Shown one piece after another: positions 1-5,549 of a stretch of 8,042 nt of DNA. Source of the stretch: an uncultured Fibrobacter sp. GTDB lineage: Bacteria; Fibrobacterota; Fibrobacteria; Fibrobacterales; Fibrobacteraceae. Under the pieces are notes generated by a model that had not been told where the DNA came from, ran no database searches, and worked only from the letters and a program-made list of their open reading frames with translations. The stretch lies in NCBI RefSeq assembly GCF_900316465.1, contig NZ_ONDD01000050.1:1-8042 (forward strand). Reading direction: 5' to 3'. Positions within the stretch are counted from its first letter, which is position 1. Each line of letters begins with the position of its first letter. Position numbers and translations under genes: made by a program.

Positions 1-113
1 TCCTTGGTGCCTTCGATCACCTTCACGTTCACGGTGACGGTATCGCCAGCGCGGAGTTCAGGAAGGTCGGTCTTCAAGTTTTCGTTATGGATTGCTTCAA
101 TGTTCAGGGACAT
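1..113 (-). CDS. rplS: 50S ribosomal protein L19, N-terminal part (partial)
   Basis: L19 is a large-subunit protein located at the interface with the 30S subunit. Only the first 37 codons are visible; the gene runs off the left edge. The N-terminus MSLNIEAIHNENLKTD is followed by LRAGDTVTVNVKVIEGTKE, which matches the L19 pattern of a short helix and then a P-G-DTV-V-V-EG-K strand. The ATG at 113-111 is preceded by a GAGG Shine-Dalgarno about 8 nt upstream. It starts 15 nt after the trmD stop, the usual place of rplS as last gene of the rpsP-rimM-trmD-rplS operon. Identity is secure from sequence and position together; nothing can be said about the C-terminus. Confidence 0.93.
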   Translation of the reverse strand, partial: MSLNIEAIHNENLKTDLPELRAGDTVTVNVKVIEGTK

Positions 114-128
114 TTGTGTACCTCGTTT

Positions 129-833
129 TTATTTGATGCCAAATTTAGTATCTTCTTCAAGATTTTTAAAGATGTCTGGGCGTCTTTCTTGCGTTCTTTT
201 TAACGATTCTTGGCGCCTCCAGGCTTTAATGTTCGCGTGATGGCCCGAAAGGAGCACTTCGGGGACCTTTTTTCCTTCAAAAACTTCGGGTCGGGTATAG
301 ACCGGCCATCCCAGTACGCCCTGCGCAAAAGAGTCCGTTTCGCCGGATTCCTTGTTGCCGAGCGCCCCGTCCAGGAGTCTCACCACGGCATCCGTCACGA
401 GCATGGCAGGCAGTTCGCCTCCGCTCACGACAAAATCGCCGATAGAAATCTCCAAGTCGACCTCGGACTGGCGGATGCGGTCGTCGATTCCCTTGTAGTG
501 CCCGCAGACAAGTACCAGGTGGCTTTCTTTCGAAAGTTCCTTGGCCATCTTGTGGGTAAAGGGAACCCCGTCTGCAGTCAAGTAGATGACTTTACCGCCG
601 TCTTCCTTGACACCCGTGCTGCGAATAGCGTTTGCGAGCGGTTCGGGCCTAATGACCATTCCCGGTTCGCCGCCATAGGGCACGTCGTCCACCTGGCCGT
701 AATCGTTGATGGCAAAGTCGCGCAGGTAGACGGTATTGAATTCCATCAGACCTTTGCTCTGGGCGCGACCCATGATCGATTGCTTCATGGGGGCGAACAT
801 CTCGGGGAAGATGGTGATGCAGTCGATTCTCAC
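129..833 (-). CDS. trmD: tRNA (guanine37-N1)-methyltransferase TrmD
   Basis: TrmD uses S-adenosylmethionine to methylate N1 of G37 in tRNAs with a G36-G37 pair, preventing +1 frameshifts; it is a cytosolic SPOUT-fold dimer. The 234-residue product fits the family. Visible motifs are RIDCITIFPEMF at the N-terminus, VDDVPYGGEPGM at about 48-59 and CGHYKGIDDR at 110-119. The knotted SAM-binding segment EISIGDFVVSGGELPAM follows at 128-144, then the YTRPEVFEGKKVPEVLLSGHH block. Asp167 in GETDSF and Arg152 align by eye with catalytic Asp169 and Arg154 of E. coli. I chose the GTG at 833 because it gives the family N-terminus and lies just after GGAGGAAAG; an in-frame GTG at 848 would add five residues. 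The start overlaps the rimM stop as GTGA, which suggests translational coupling. CGHYKG, instead of the proteobacterial CGRYEG, resembles Bacteroidota-type TrmD. Confidence 0.96.
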   Translation of the reverse strand: MRIDCITIFPEMFAPMKQSIMGRAQSKGLMEFNTVYLRDFAINDYGQVDDVPYGGEPGMVIRPEPLANAIRSTGVKEDGGKVIYLTADGVPFTHKMAKELSKESHLVLVCGHYKGIDDRIRQSEVDLEISIGDFVVSGGELPAMLVTDAVVRLLDGALGNKESGETDSFAQGVLGWPVYTRPEVFEGKKVPEVLLSGHHANIKAWRRQESLKRTQERRPDIFKNLEEDTKFGIK

Positions 834-1387
834 CTTTCCTCCGGGCACAGGCTCTTGAGGTAGTCTGCGCTGAATACGATGTTCTTGCCATCTTCGTCCA
901 CGTCCAAGACACAGTCGTCTATCCAGGGGGCGAGGATTGTTTTCGCGGAAAATTCGCGTTGGAAGGCTGCATCGAACTTGATGTGAAATGCGTTCACGGT
1001 AGGCAGTTCTTCGACTTCAAGAACTTCGCCAATGTCGCGGCCGTCTTCCAGTTTTACGCGGAACCCTTCCAGATCGTCCAGGTAATATTGCCCTTCGGGG
1101 GCGGGGAGCCTCTCCGATTCGGGAATCATTACGTCTGCATTCACGAAATGGGTGAGCGATTCCGGCGTATCGTACCCCTTGAACTTGAGTAACCACAGAT
1201 TGTTTGCAAGCCTGGAATCTTCCAGAGTCAATTGGACCTGTTCACCATTGGTCTTCTTTAGCATCACATCCTTAAGCTGCTCGTGACGTGTTAGGTCGTG
1301 AGTGAATGGCATCGCCTTGATGTAGCCCTTGACGCCATGAGTGCGCATGAGCTGGCATACGGTGATGTATTCTTCGGATTCAGACAT
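830..1387 (-). CDS. rimM: 16S rRNA processing protein RimM
   Basis: RimM binds S19 in the 30S head and promotes late maturation of 16S rRNA. The 185-residue product is close to E. coli RimM (182). The N-terminal RimM beta-barrel is recognisable from ITVCQLMRTHGVKGYIKA (residues 8-25), equivalent to the family's G-I-HG-KGE-V signature. The C-terminal PRC-barrel-like domain begins at GQYYLDDLEGFRVKLEDG (99-116) and ends near KTILAPWIDDCVLDVDEDGKN, corresponding to the usual L-P-----V--VD---K-I strand pair. I chose the ATG at 1387 because conserved sequence starts shortly after it; an in-frame TTG at 1438 would add 17 unconserved residues. No convincing Shine-Dalgarno precedes the ATG, unlike the neighbouring genes. 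An intrinsic terminator lies between this gene and rpsP. The 3' end overlaps trmD by 4 nt. Confidence 0.93.
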   Translation of the reverse strand: MSESEEYITVCQLMRTHGVKGYIKAMPFTHDLTRHEQLKDVMLKKTNGEQVQLTLEDSRLANNLWLLKFKGYDTPESLTHFVNADVMIPESERLPAPEGQYYLDDLEGFRVKLEDGRDIGEVLEVEELPTVNAFHIKFDAAFQREFSAKTILAPWIDDCVLDVDEDGKNIVFSADYLKSLCPEER

Positions 1388-1454
1388 GAAAGACTTAGTG
1401 GGGTTTTGAATCGGTGGAAGGCGGTTGCCCTTGTTCAAGCGGCTTTTGCTGCAT

Positions 1455-1485
1455 AAAAAAGTCCCGCGTTGTTTGGCGCGAGACT
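1455..1485 (-). terminator. Intrinsic terminator between rpsP and rimM
   Basis: On the minus strand AGTCTCGCG (1485-1477) pairs with CGCGGGACT (1468-1460) across an 8-nt loop, with one T-G wobble. Six T residues follow directly (1460-1455). It lies 17 nt past the rpsP stop. The structure is what a rho-independent terminator needs, but it sits inside a normally continuous operon, so it probably acts as a partial terminator that lowers rimM-trmD-rplS relative to rpsP. Confidence 0.75.
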
Positions 1486-1501
1486 CTTTATAAAGCGAAA
1501 A

Positions 1502-1945
1502 TTATGCTTCGGCGGCAGGAGCTTCAGCGGCCGGTGCTTCGGCAGCGGCAGCGGCTTCAGCAGCAGCGGCTTCCTTGGCAGCCTTTTCAGCTTCGATCTT
1601 GGCGAGAGCCTTAGGACCGAGCTTGGCCTTCTTGGCCTTTTCAGCACGCGGAGTAGCGGTCTTGCCTTCGATAGAACGGCCGGCGCGGATTTCGTGGAAC
1701 AAGTCCATGATGCCGACCTTCTTGAGGAGGCTGCGAACGGTGTCAGACGGCTGTGCACCGGTCTGGAGCCACTTGAGGACCTTTTCCTGTTCGAACTTGA
1801 TTTCCGGAGTCTTGGAATTCGGGTTGTAGAAACCCACCTGTTCGATAAAGCTATCGTCGCGAGCCTTGCGGGAATCAATCACCACGGCGCGGTAGATGGG
1901 GTTGTGACGCTTGCCGAAACGAGCGAGACGGATAACGGTTGCCAT
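1502..1945 (-). CDS. rpsP: 30S ribosomal protein S16 with Ala/Glu-rich C-terminal extension
   Basis: S16 is an early-binding 30S subunit protein needed for folding of the 16S rRNA 5' domain. The N-terminus MATVIRLARFGKRHNPIYR and the VGFYNP and PSDTVRSLLKK-G motifs are diagnostic. The S16 core ends at about residue 85. The product is 147 residues against 80-90 in most bacteria. The extra C-terminus is first Lys-rich (about 94-112), then low-complexity Ala/Glu, ending APAAEAPAAEA. The ATG at 1945 has a GAGG Shine-Dalgarno 6 nt upstream. The gene is first in the rpsP-rimM-trmD-rplS operon, with a promoter-like sequence about 66 nt upstream and a terminator just downstream. Long S16 tails are known in some phyla such as Bacteroidota; the role of this one is unknown. 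Confidence 0.96.
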   Translation of the reverse strand: MATVIRLARFGKRHNPIYRAVVIDSRKARDDSFIEQVGFYNPNSKTPEIKFEQEKVLKWLQTGAQPSDTVRSLLKKVGIMDLFHEIRAGRSIEGKTATPRAEKAKKAKLGPKALAKIEAEKAAKEAAAAEAAAAAEAPAAEAPAAEA

Positions 1946-1965
1946 TTTAACCTCTTATTTGTTTG

Positions 1966-1982
1966 TTCCCCTTTGCGGGGAA
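1966..1982 (-). other. Small hairpin in the rpsP leader
   Basis: TTCCCC (1966-1971) and GGGGAA (1977-1982) form a 6-bp stem with a 5-nt loop in the rpsP 5' untranslated region. It sits about 10 nt upstream of the GAGG ribosome-binding site. It has no T tract, so it is not a terminator. It might stabilise the leader or take part in ribosomal-protein feedback, but nothing in the sequence proves either role. Confidence 0.4.
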
Positions 1983-2010
1983 ATGGGGTTTGTTTTATTG
2001 TTTTGGGCCA

Positions 2011-2038
2011 AATATAGCAAAAGAATCTTGTTTGTAAA
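2011..2038 (-). promoter_or_regulatory. Probable promoter of the rpsP operon
   Basis: On the minus strand a -35 box TTTACA (2038-2033) and a -10 box TATATT (2016-2011) are separated by 16 nt. The expected transcription start is near 2003, giving a leader of roughly 58 nt before the rpsP ATG at 1945. The match to sigma-70-type consensus (TTGACA/TATAAT) is good, and the location is right for the ribosomal-protein operon. The -35 element lies inside a long inverted repeat, so binding of a regulator there would interfere with or assist RNA polymerase. Confidence 0.6.
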
Positions 2039-2076
2039 GGACGGCAATGTAAAATTTTTCCGTTCTTTACAAACAA
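2028..2076. repeat. Near-perfect 17-bp inverted repeat overlapping the rpsP -35 box
   Basis: The left arm TTGTTTGTAAAGGACGG (2028-2044) is the reverse complement of the right arm CCGTTCTTTACAAACAA (2060-2076) except for one base, a G-T wobble in a hairpin. The spacer is 15 nt and AT-rich. Each arm carries TTTACA facing outward, so one copy is the -35 of the rpsP promoter and the other faces the opposite way. A third TTTACA is in the spacer (2053-2048, minus). It could be an operator for a dimeric regulator, or a DNA cruciform or hairpin. No T tract follows, so it is not a standard terminator. Confidence 0.75.
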
Positions 2077-2164
2077 ATTAATTGAATTTTAAAGGCGTAA
2101 ATTCGCAAAAATGCAGTTTTCCGGTAAATTTCGCCAAATTTAGGCCATAAAAAGCACCCCATGA

Positions 2165-2197
2165 ATGACAAAGCCCCCGGGGGTTAACCGGGGGCTT
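2165..2197 (-). terminator. Strong GC hairpin, distal terminator candidate after purF
   Basis: AAGCCCCCGG (2171-2180) and CCGGGGGCTT (2188-2197) form a perfect 10-bp stem with a 7-nt loop. On the minus strand it is followed by CTTTGTCATT, a short interrupted T run. A smaller hairpin, AGTCCT (2201-2206) with AGGACT (2212-2217), lies directly upstream in the minus-strand reading direction. With the similar hairpin at 2266-2287 it forms a tandem terminator set for purF. The weak T tract limits confidence. Confidence 0.55.
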
Positions 2198-2260
2198 GAA
2201 AGTCCTAATTGAGGACTGAACTACTCTTTATCCTTGCTTTCGCTGTCGTCGCCGTGAGCA

Positions 2261-2287
2261 ACAAAGCCCCAGGCGTTAAGCTGGGGC
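2261..2287 (-). terminator. GC hairpin, proximal terminator candidate after purF
   Basis: GCCCCAG (2266-2272) pairs with CTGGGGC (2281-2287) over an 8-nt loop, 32 nt past the purF stop. On the minus strand the stem runs into CTTTGTTGC. The sequence resembles the hairpin at 2171-2197: both contain TTAAC in or next to the loop and both end GGGGCTTTGT. That similarity suggests the two share an origin. The T tract is short, so termination may be partial. Confidence 0.5.
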
Positions 2288-2319
2288 GGTTGCGAGAGAA
2301 TCGGCTCAGTGGTACGTAC

Positions 2320-3792
2320 TTAGTCTTCTTTAGCCGATTCGGTCTCTTTACAACAAGGACAATGGTAGCAGTCACCCGTTTCGGCGTAGTCCTTACCGCT
2401 CCAGCAGTAGGTGCAGAGCTGTTCGGCGGGGAGACCGATAGCGTGAATCAGGTCGTCGATGCGCTGGAACGCAAGAGTCGTCAGGTTCAGCTTCTGGCGG
2501 ATGTATTCCACCATTCCCTTGTAGGCTTCGCCATCGGGATTGGTGTACTTGTCCAAATCGGGATTTTCGCCTTCCTGGTCGCGGATGTAGCGACGGGTAA
2601 TCAGGTCGTATTCGTTCTTGGAACGAGAGAAGTTGATGAATTTGCAGGGGAAAACCAGCGGCGGGCAAGCGATACGCATGTGGGTTTCTTTACAGCCCAA
2701 GGAGTAGAGCTTCTGAGCCTGCTTACCGAGCTGGGTACCGCGTACGATGGAGTCGTCGCAGAACACCAGGCGGCGGTCCTTGATGAGTCCCGGAATCGGA
2801 ATCAGCTTCATGGATGCCACGCGTTCGCGCTGCTTCTGGTCCTGCGGCATAAAGGAACGGGCCCAAGTCGGCGTGTATTTCACGAACGGGCGGGCGAACT
2901 TGATGCCGGCTTCGTGAGCGTAACCGAGGGCGTGGGACGTACCGGAGTCAGGAATACCGCAGGCGGCGTCTGCTTCGGTGGGGGTGCGCTTTGCAAGGGC
3001 AGAACCGCAGCGGTAGCGGGTCATTTCCACATTGCGGCCTTCGTAAGTGGATGCCGGATAGCCGTAGTAAACCCAGAGGAACGAGCAGATAGCCATCTTC
3101 TTGCCCGGAGCAACGAGCGTCTTGTCGCCATCCGGTGTGAGTTCGGCGATTTCGCCCGGACCCATGTCGCGGACATATTCAAAGCCGAGGTTATGGAGAG
3201 CGCAGCTTTCTTGCAGGGCGATCATGGCGCCGTCTTTCTTGCCGAGCACGATTGCCGTACGGCCCCACTTGTCGCGGCTGGCGTAGAACTTGCCGTTTTC
3301 GTCCATCAAAAGAACGGAGCAGCTACCCTTGATTTTTTCTTGTACGTACTTGAGACCATCGACAATGGAATCCTGCGTTGCAATCAGGGCGGACACCACT
3401 TCGGTCGGTCCGACCATTCCGCTAGTTGTGGAATACTGGAGCTGCATGCAGTTGTTCTTGAACAGCTCGTTCTTAATTTCTTCGATATTCGTAATCAAGC
3501 CGACGGTCACGATAGCGAACGTGCCGAGCTTGGATGTCATGACGAGCGGCTGCGGGTCAGTATCCGAAATAACGCCGATACCTACGTTTCCTGCAAAAGA
3601 GGGCAAGTCATGTTCAAACTTGCTGCGGAACGGGGTGTTCTGGATATTGTGGATTGAACGATGGAAGTGTCCGTTGGCCTTGAGAACAGCCAAACCGCCA
3701 CGGTGGGTTCCAAGGTGTGAATGGTAGTCGGTTCCGAAGAAGAGATCGCTTACGCAATCTTCTTTAGAAACAACACCGCAAAAGCCGCCCAT
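2320..3792 (-). CDS. purF: Amidophosphoribosyltransferase (PurF), divergent glutaminase-domain type
   Basis: PurF makes 5-phosphoribosylamine from PRPP and glutamine, the first committed step of purine synthesis. The 490-residue product has an N-terminal class II glutamine amidotransferase-like domain (about 1-225) and a phosphoribosyltransferase domain (about 230-440). The latter shows GIPDSG (279-284), the PRPP loop FCDDSIVRGTQ (344-354) and ACPPLVFPC (375-383). Cys5 in MGGFCGVV is the expected nucleophile after removal of four residues. Cys236, Cys383, Cys460 and Cys463 align by eye with the four Fe-S ligands of B. subtilis PurF. Oddities: the usual RY-TAG motif reads GVISDTDPQP (73-82), the oxyanion NGN motif reads TVGLITN (96-102), and a further cluster, CYHCPCC, lies at 475-481. 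The ATG at 3792 has AAGGAG 5 nt upstream; 35 in-frame upstream codons are unlikely to be used. Transcription is away from the heptamer array. Confidence 0.9.
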   Translation of the reverse strand: MGGFCGVVSKEDCVSDLFFGTDYHSHLGTHRGGLAVLKANGHFHRSIHNIQNTPFRSKFEHDLPSFAGNVGIGVISDTDPQPLVMTSKLGTFAIVTVGLITNIEEIKNELFKNNCMQLQYSTTSGMVGPTEVVSALIATQDSIVDGLKYVQEKIKGSCSVLLMDENGKFYASRDKWGRTAIVLGKKDGAMIALQESCALHNLGFEYVRDMGPGEIAELTPDGDKTLVAPGKKMAICSFLWVYYGYPASTYEGRNVEMTRYRCGSALAKRTPTEADAACGIPDSGTSHALGYAHEAGIKFARPFVKYTPTWARSFMPQDQKQRERVASMKLIPIPGLIKDRRLVFCDDSIVRGTQLGKQAQKLYSLGCKETHMRIACPPLVFPCKFINFSRSKNEYDLITRRYIRDQEGENPDLDKYTNPDGEAYKGMVEYIRQKLNLTTLAFQRIDDLIHAIGLPAEQLCTYCWSGKDYAETGDCYHCPCCKETESAKED

Positions 3793-4176
3793 AAATACTC
3801 CTTGAGTGATTGGGGAAAATTTGAATTCAAAGGTAGAAATTTTGTGCGACTTGTTAAGCCGTAAAAACATAATTATTACTTTCAATCTCAAAACCATCTT
3901 TAACTATTCATTCTACCTCCATATCCAATATCCATTATTCATTATTCATTATTCATTACTCATTACTCATTACTCATCCCTCACTTCACACCCCACACCT
4001 CACACCTCACACCTCACACCTCACATCTCACATCCCTTCGGCTACTGCACATCTGTTTAGGTAGTGGCGTTTCGGCCTCTTTCGGGATTATTTTTATAGG
4101 AAATCCGGAAAAATGTTTGATTTTCCTTAAAATTTTATTAATTTATAGAACGTAAAGTTTCTAAAACGGTTTGCCG
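3793..4176. other. Divergent intergenic region between purF and the GGDEF gene
   Basis: This 384-nt stretch separates two divergently read genes, so it must carry both promoters unless they lie elsewhere. It contains the purF Shine-Dalgarno (3798-3803), an AT-rich zone (3820-3900) and the heptamer array (3920-4038). A second AT-rich zone follows (4085-4160). A weak promoter candidate for the GGDEF gene is TTGATT (4117-4122) with AATTTA (4140-4145), spacer 17 nt. I see no riboswitch fold (no c-di-GMP, purine or PRPP type) and no gene. Confidence 0.6.
3920..4038. repeat. Degenerate heptanucleotide tandem array, about 17 units
   Basis: Units of exactly 7 bp run in one phase. From 3934 they are ATTATTC x3, ATTACTC x3, ATCCCTC, ACTTCAC, ACCCCAC, ACCTCAC x4, ATCTCAC and a final ATCCCTT. 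Two looser in-phase units (CATATCC, AATATCC) lie at 3920-3933. The consensus is roughly A-Y-Y-N-Y-Y-C. Identical units occur in blocks, as expected from replication slippage on an already degenerate array. The array lies in a 178-nt window (3862-4039) with no G on the plus strand. It is non-coding; a reading frame through it is only a periodic peptide. Confidence 0.9.
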
Positions 4177-5505
4177 ATGGATTCGCTTTTGTCTATAGAA
4201 GATATTTCGATGGCTCTCTCGCTCGATTACGAGTGCGTGTTTTTTGTCGATATAGAAAGCGATAACTACGCCATGTTTGCGTTCAGCGGGAACCATAAAA
4301 ACCTTGAATTGAACGAAACGAGTAATTTCTGGGCCGATTCCCGCGTAAACTTGGAAACGGTTGTCTATGAAGATGACAAGGCCTGGTTTGCTGAAAATAT
4401 TGCTACTAAAGAAAAGCTTGTCGCTTCTGTACAGAACGGAAATACCTTTAGAGGAAAGTATCGCATTGTTGCGAATGGAACCCCGGTTTGGTATTCCATG
4501 AAGGTTGTTCGTGGGCAGGGTAAACAGCGCGATTATTTGATTATCGGTGTTACAAACATCGACAAACAGGAACGAGAAAGTCTGGCTCTTAAGCAGAAAG
4601 CTTCTAAAAGTGAACTGTACGGCCAGATCGTGATGGCGCTTGCTGAACGCTACGACGCCCTTTACATGGTGGATCTGGAAACAAACCATTATGTGCAATA
4701 CAAGAGCGAACGTGTGTTCTGCGAGCTGAGTATTGCCCTTGAAGGCGATGATTTCTTCAATCAGCTTAAAAAAGATGCTCTTAGCGTCATTTACAAAGAT
4801 GATATCCCGTTGCTGACGGCTGCTTTGGAAAGAAGTGTCCTTTTGAAGGAACTGGATGATCATGGCGTGTTTACGTTTACCTATCGCCTGAATTCTCCTG
4901 ATGGTCCTTTGTTTGTAAAAATGGTGGCCGTTTATTCCGATAAAAAGCATATCGTGATTAGCGTGACCAACATTGATTCTCAAATTCGCCGTGAACAGAA
5001 AATTAGGGAAGAGGCCAGCATTGCCTATGAAAAGGCTCGCCGTGACGGCTTGACGGGAATCAAGAACAAGACTGCTTATGGTGAATTTGAAGCCAAACTG
5101 AACCAGCAAATCCAGTCGGGCGAAGATGTTGAATTCGCCATTGCCATTTGCGATGTGAACGGTCTTAAGGATGTTAATGATACGCGCGGACATATCGTGG
5201 GTGACGAATATATCAAGGCGGCTAGCAGGCTTGTGTGCAACACGTTCAGACACAGTCCGGTGTTCCGTGTAGGTGGTGACGAATTTGTAGCGATTCTTCG
5301 TGGTGGAGATTTTGAAATCCGCGAAAAGTTGCAGAATGATTTTGCAGAAACTGTAAAACGGAATGCCTTTGATGGTCAAGTAGTTATGGCCTGTGGTATT
5401 TCTGTTTTTGACAAGACTTGCGACCATAGCGTTGCCGATGTCTTTAAAAAAGCCGATGCTTTAATGTATCAAAATAAGGTAAGCCTAAAGGGCGCTCGCA
5501 GATAA
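4177..5505 (+). CDS. Diguanylate cyclase (GGDEF) with two N-terminal PAS-like sensory domains
   Basis: The product probably makes cyclic di-GMP from two GTP. Its 442 residues contain two similar segments at about 12-130 and 148-270. Each starts with a pattern like CVFFVDIESDNY or LYMVDLETNHY and ends VTNID, which suggests tandem PAS-like domains. A charged helix (about 270-288) links to the GGDEF domain, with DGLTG at 290-294, DVNGLKDVND at 326-335 and the active-site GGDEF at 366-370. Catalysis should therefore be intact. The inhibitory I-site RxxD is absent: the aligned residues are FRHS in FRHSPVFRVGGDEF. No signal peptide or membrane segment is visible, so it should be cytosolic. The ATG at 4177 is preferred; an in-frame TTG at 4171 adds two residues, and neither has a clear Shine-Dalgarno. 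The signal sensed is unknown. The UPF0371 gene follows after 44 nt without a terminator. Confidence 0.9.
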   Translation: MDSLLSIEDISMALSLDYECVFFVDIESDNYAMFAFSGNHKNLELNETSNFWADSRVNLETVVYEDDKAWFAENIATKEKLVASVQNGNTFRGKYRIVANGTPVWYSMKVVRGQGKQRDYLIIGVTNIDKQERESLALKQKASKSELYGQIVMALAERYDALYMVDLETNHYVQYKSERVFCELSIALEGDDFFNQLKKDALSVIYKDDIPLLTAALERSVLLKELDDHGVFTFTYRLNSPDGPLFVKMVAVYSDKKHIVISVTNIDSQIRREQKIREEASIAYEKARRDGLTGIKNKTAYGEFEAKLNQQIQSGEDVEFAIAICDVNGLKDVNDTRGHIVGDEYIKAASRLVCNTFRHSPVFRVGGDEFVAILRGGDFEIREKLQNDFAETVKRNAFDGQVVMACGISVFDKTCDHSVADVFKKADALMYQNKVSLKGARR

Positions 5506-5549
5506 ATCTTTTCTATCTTTGGAAAGTTAATTCTATAGATAGGCAAAAG

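Larger units (their letters stand above)
1946..2319. other. Intergenic region between purF and rpsP
   Basis: This 374-nt stretch has no credible gene. Read on the minus strand it holds two GC-rich hairpins after purF and a short piece that could encode an acidic peptide end (2222-2257, ending in TAG). An AT-rich zone follows (2045-2160) with a large inverted repeat, then the rpsP promoter and a small leader hairpin. The layout fits end of one transcription unit followed by start of the next. Confidence 0.7.

Noticed and set aside
210..863. 217-codon plus-strand open frame opposite trmD
   Set aside because: It is antisense to trmD, which has full family conservation, and has no ribosome-binding site or motif of its own.
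1395..1454. 19-codon minus-strand ORF upstream of rimM (ATG at 1454, TAA at 1397-1395), a possible leader peptide
   Set aside because: It has no ribosome-binding site and begins in the terminator T tract. Its residues show no run suited to attenuation, and it is most likely chance.
2209..3657. 482-codon plus-strand open frame opposite purF
   Set aside because: It lies fully antisense to purF, whose motifs are unmistakable. Its composition is what the complement of C-ending codons gives, and no known motif is seen.
3793..3900. Purine or PRPP riboswitch, or PurR-type operator, upstream of purF
   Set aside because: No conserved aptamer core or clear palindrome is seen in this AT-rich leader. 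A -10-like TAATTAT exists on the minus strand but without a properly spaced -35.
3920..4038. CRISPR-like repeat array
   Set aside because: Units are contiguous 7-mers without spacers and no cas genes are nearby; this is a simple tandem repeat.
3806..4060. 84-codon plus-strand open frame through the heptamer array
   Set aside because: The peptide is a seven-residue periodic artefact of the repeat (HYS, SHPTPH, SHLTPH), with no Shine-Dalgarno.
4040..4176. c-di-GMP riboswitch in the leader of the GGDEF gene
   Set aside because: No GEMM-type conserved core can be seen; only a small 6-bp GGAAAA/TTTTCC hairpin is present.
4138..5427. 429-codon minus-strand open frame opposite the GGDEF gene
   Set aside because: It is a shadow of the GGDEF gene: no ribosome-binding site, no recognisable domain, and it covers the real gene's active-site codons.
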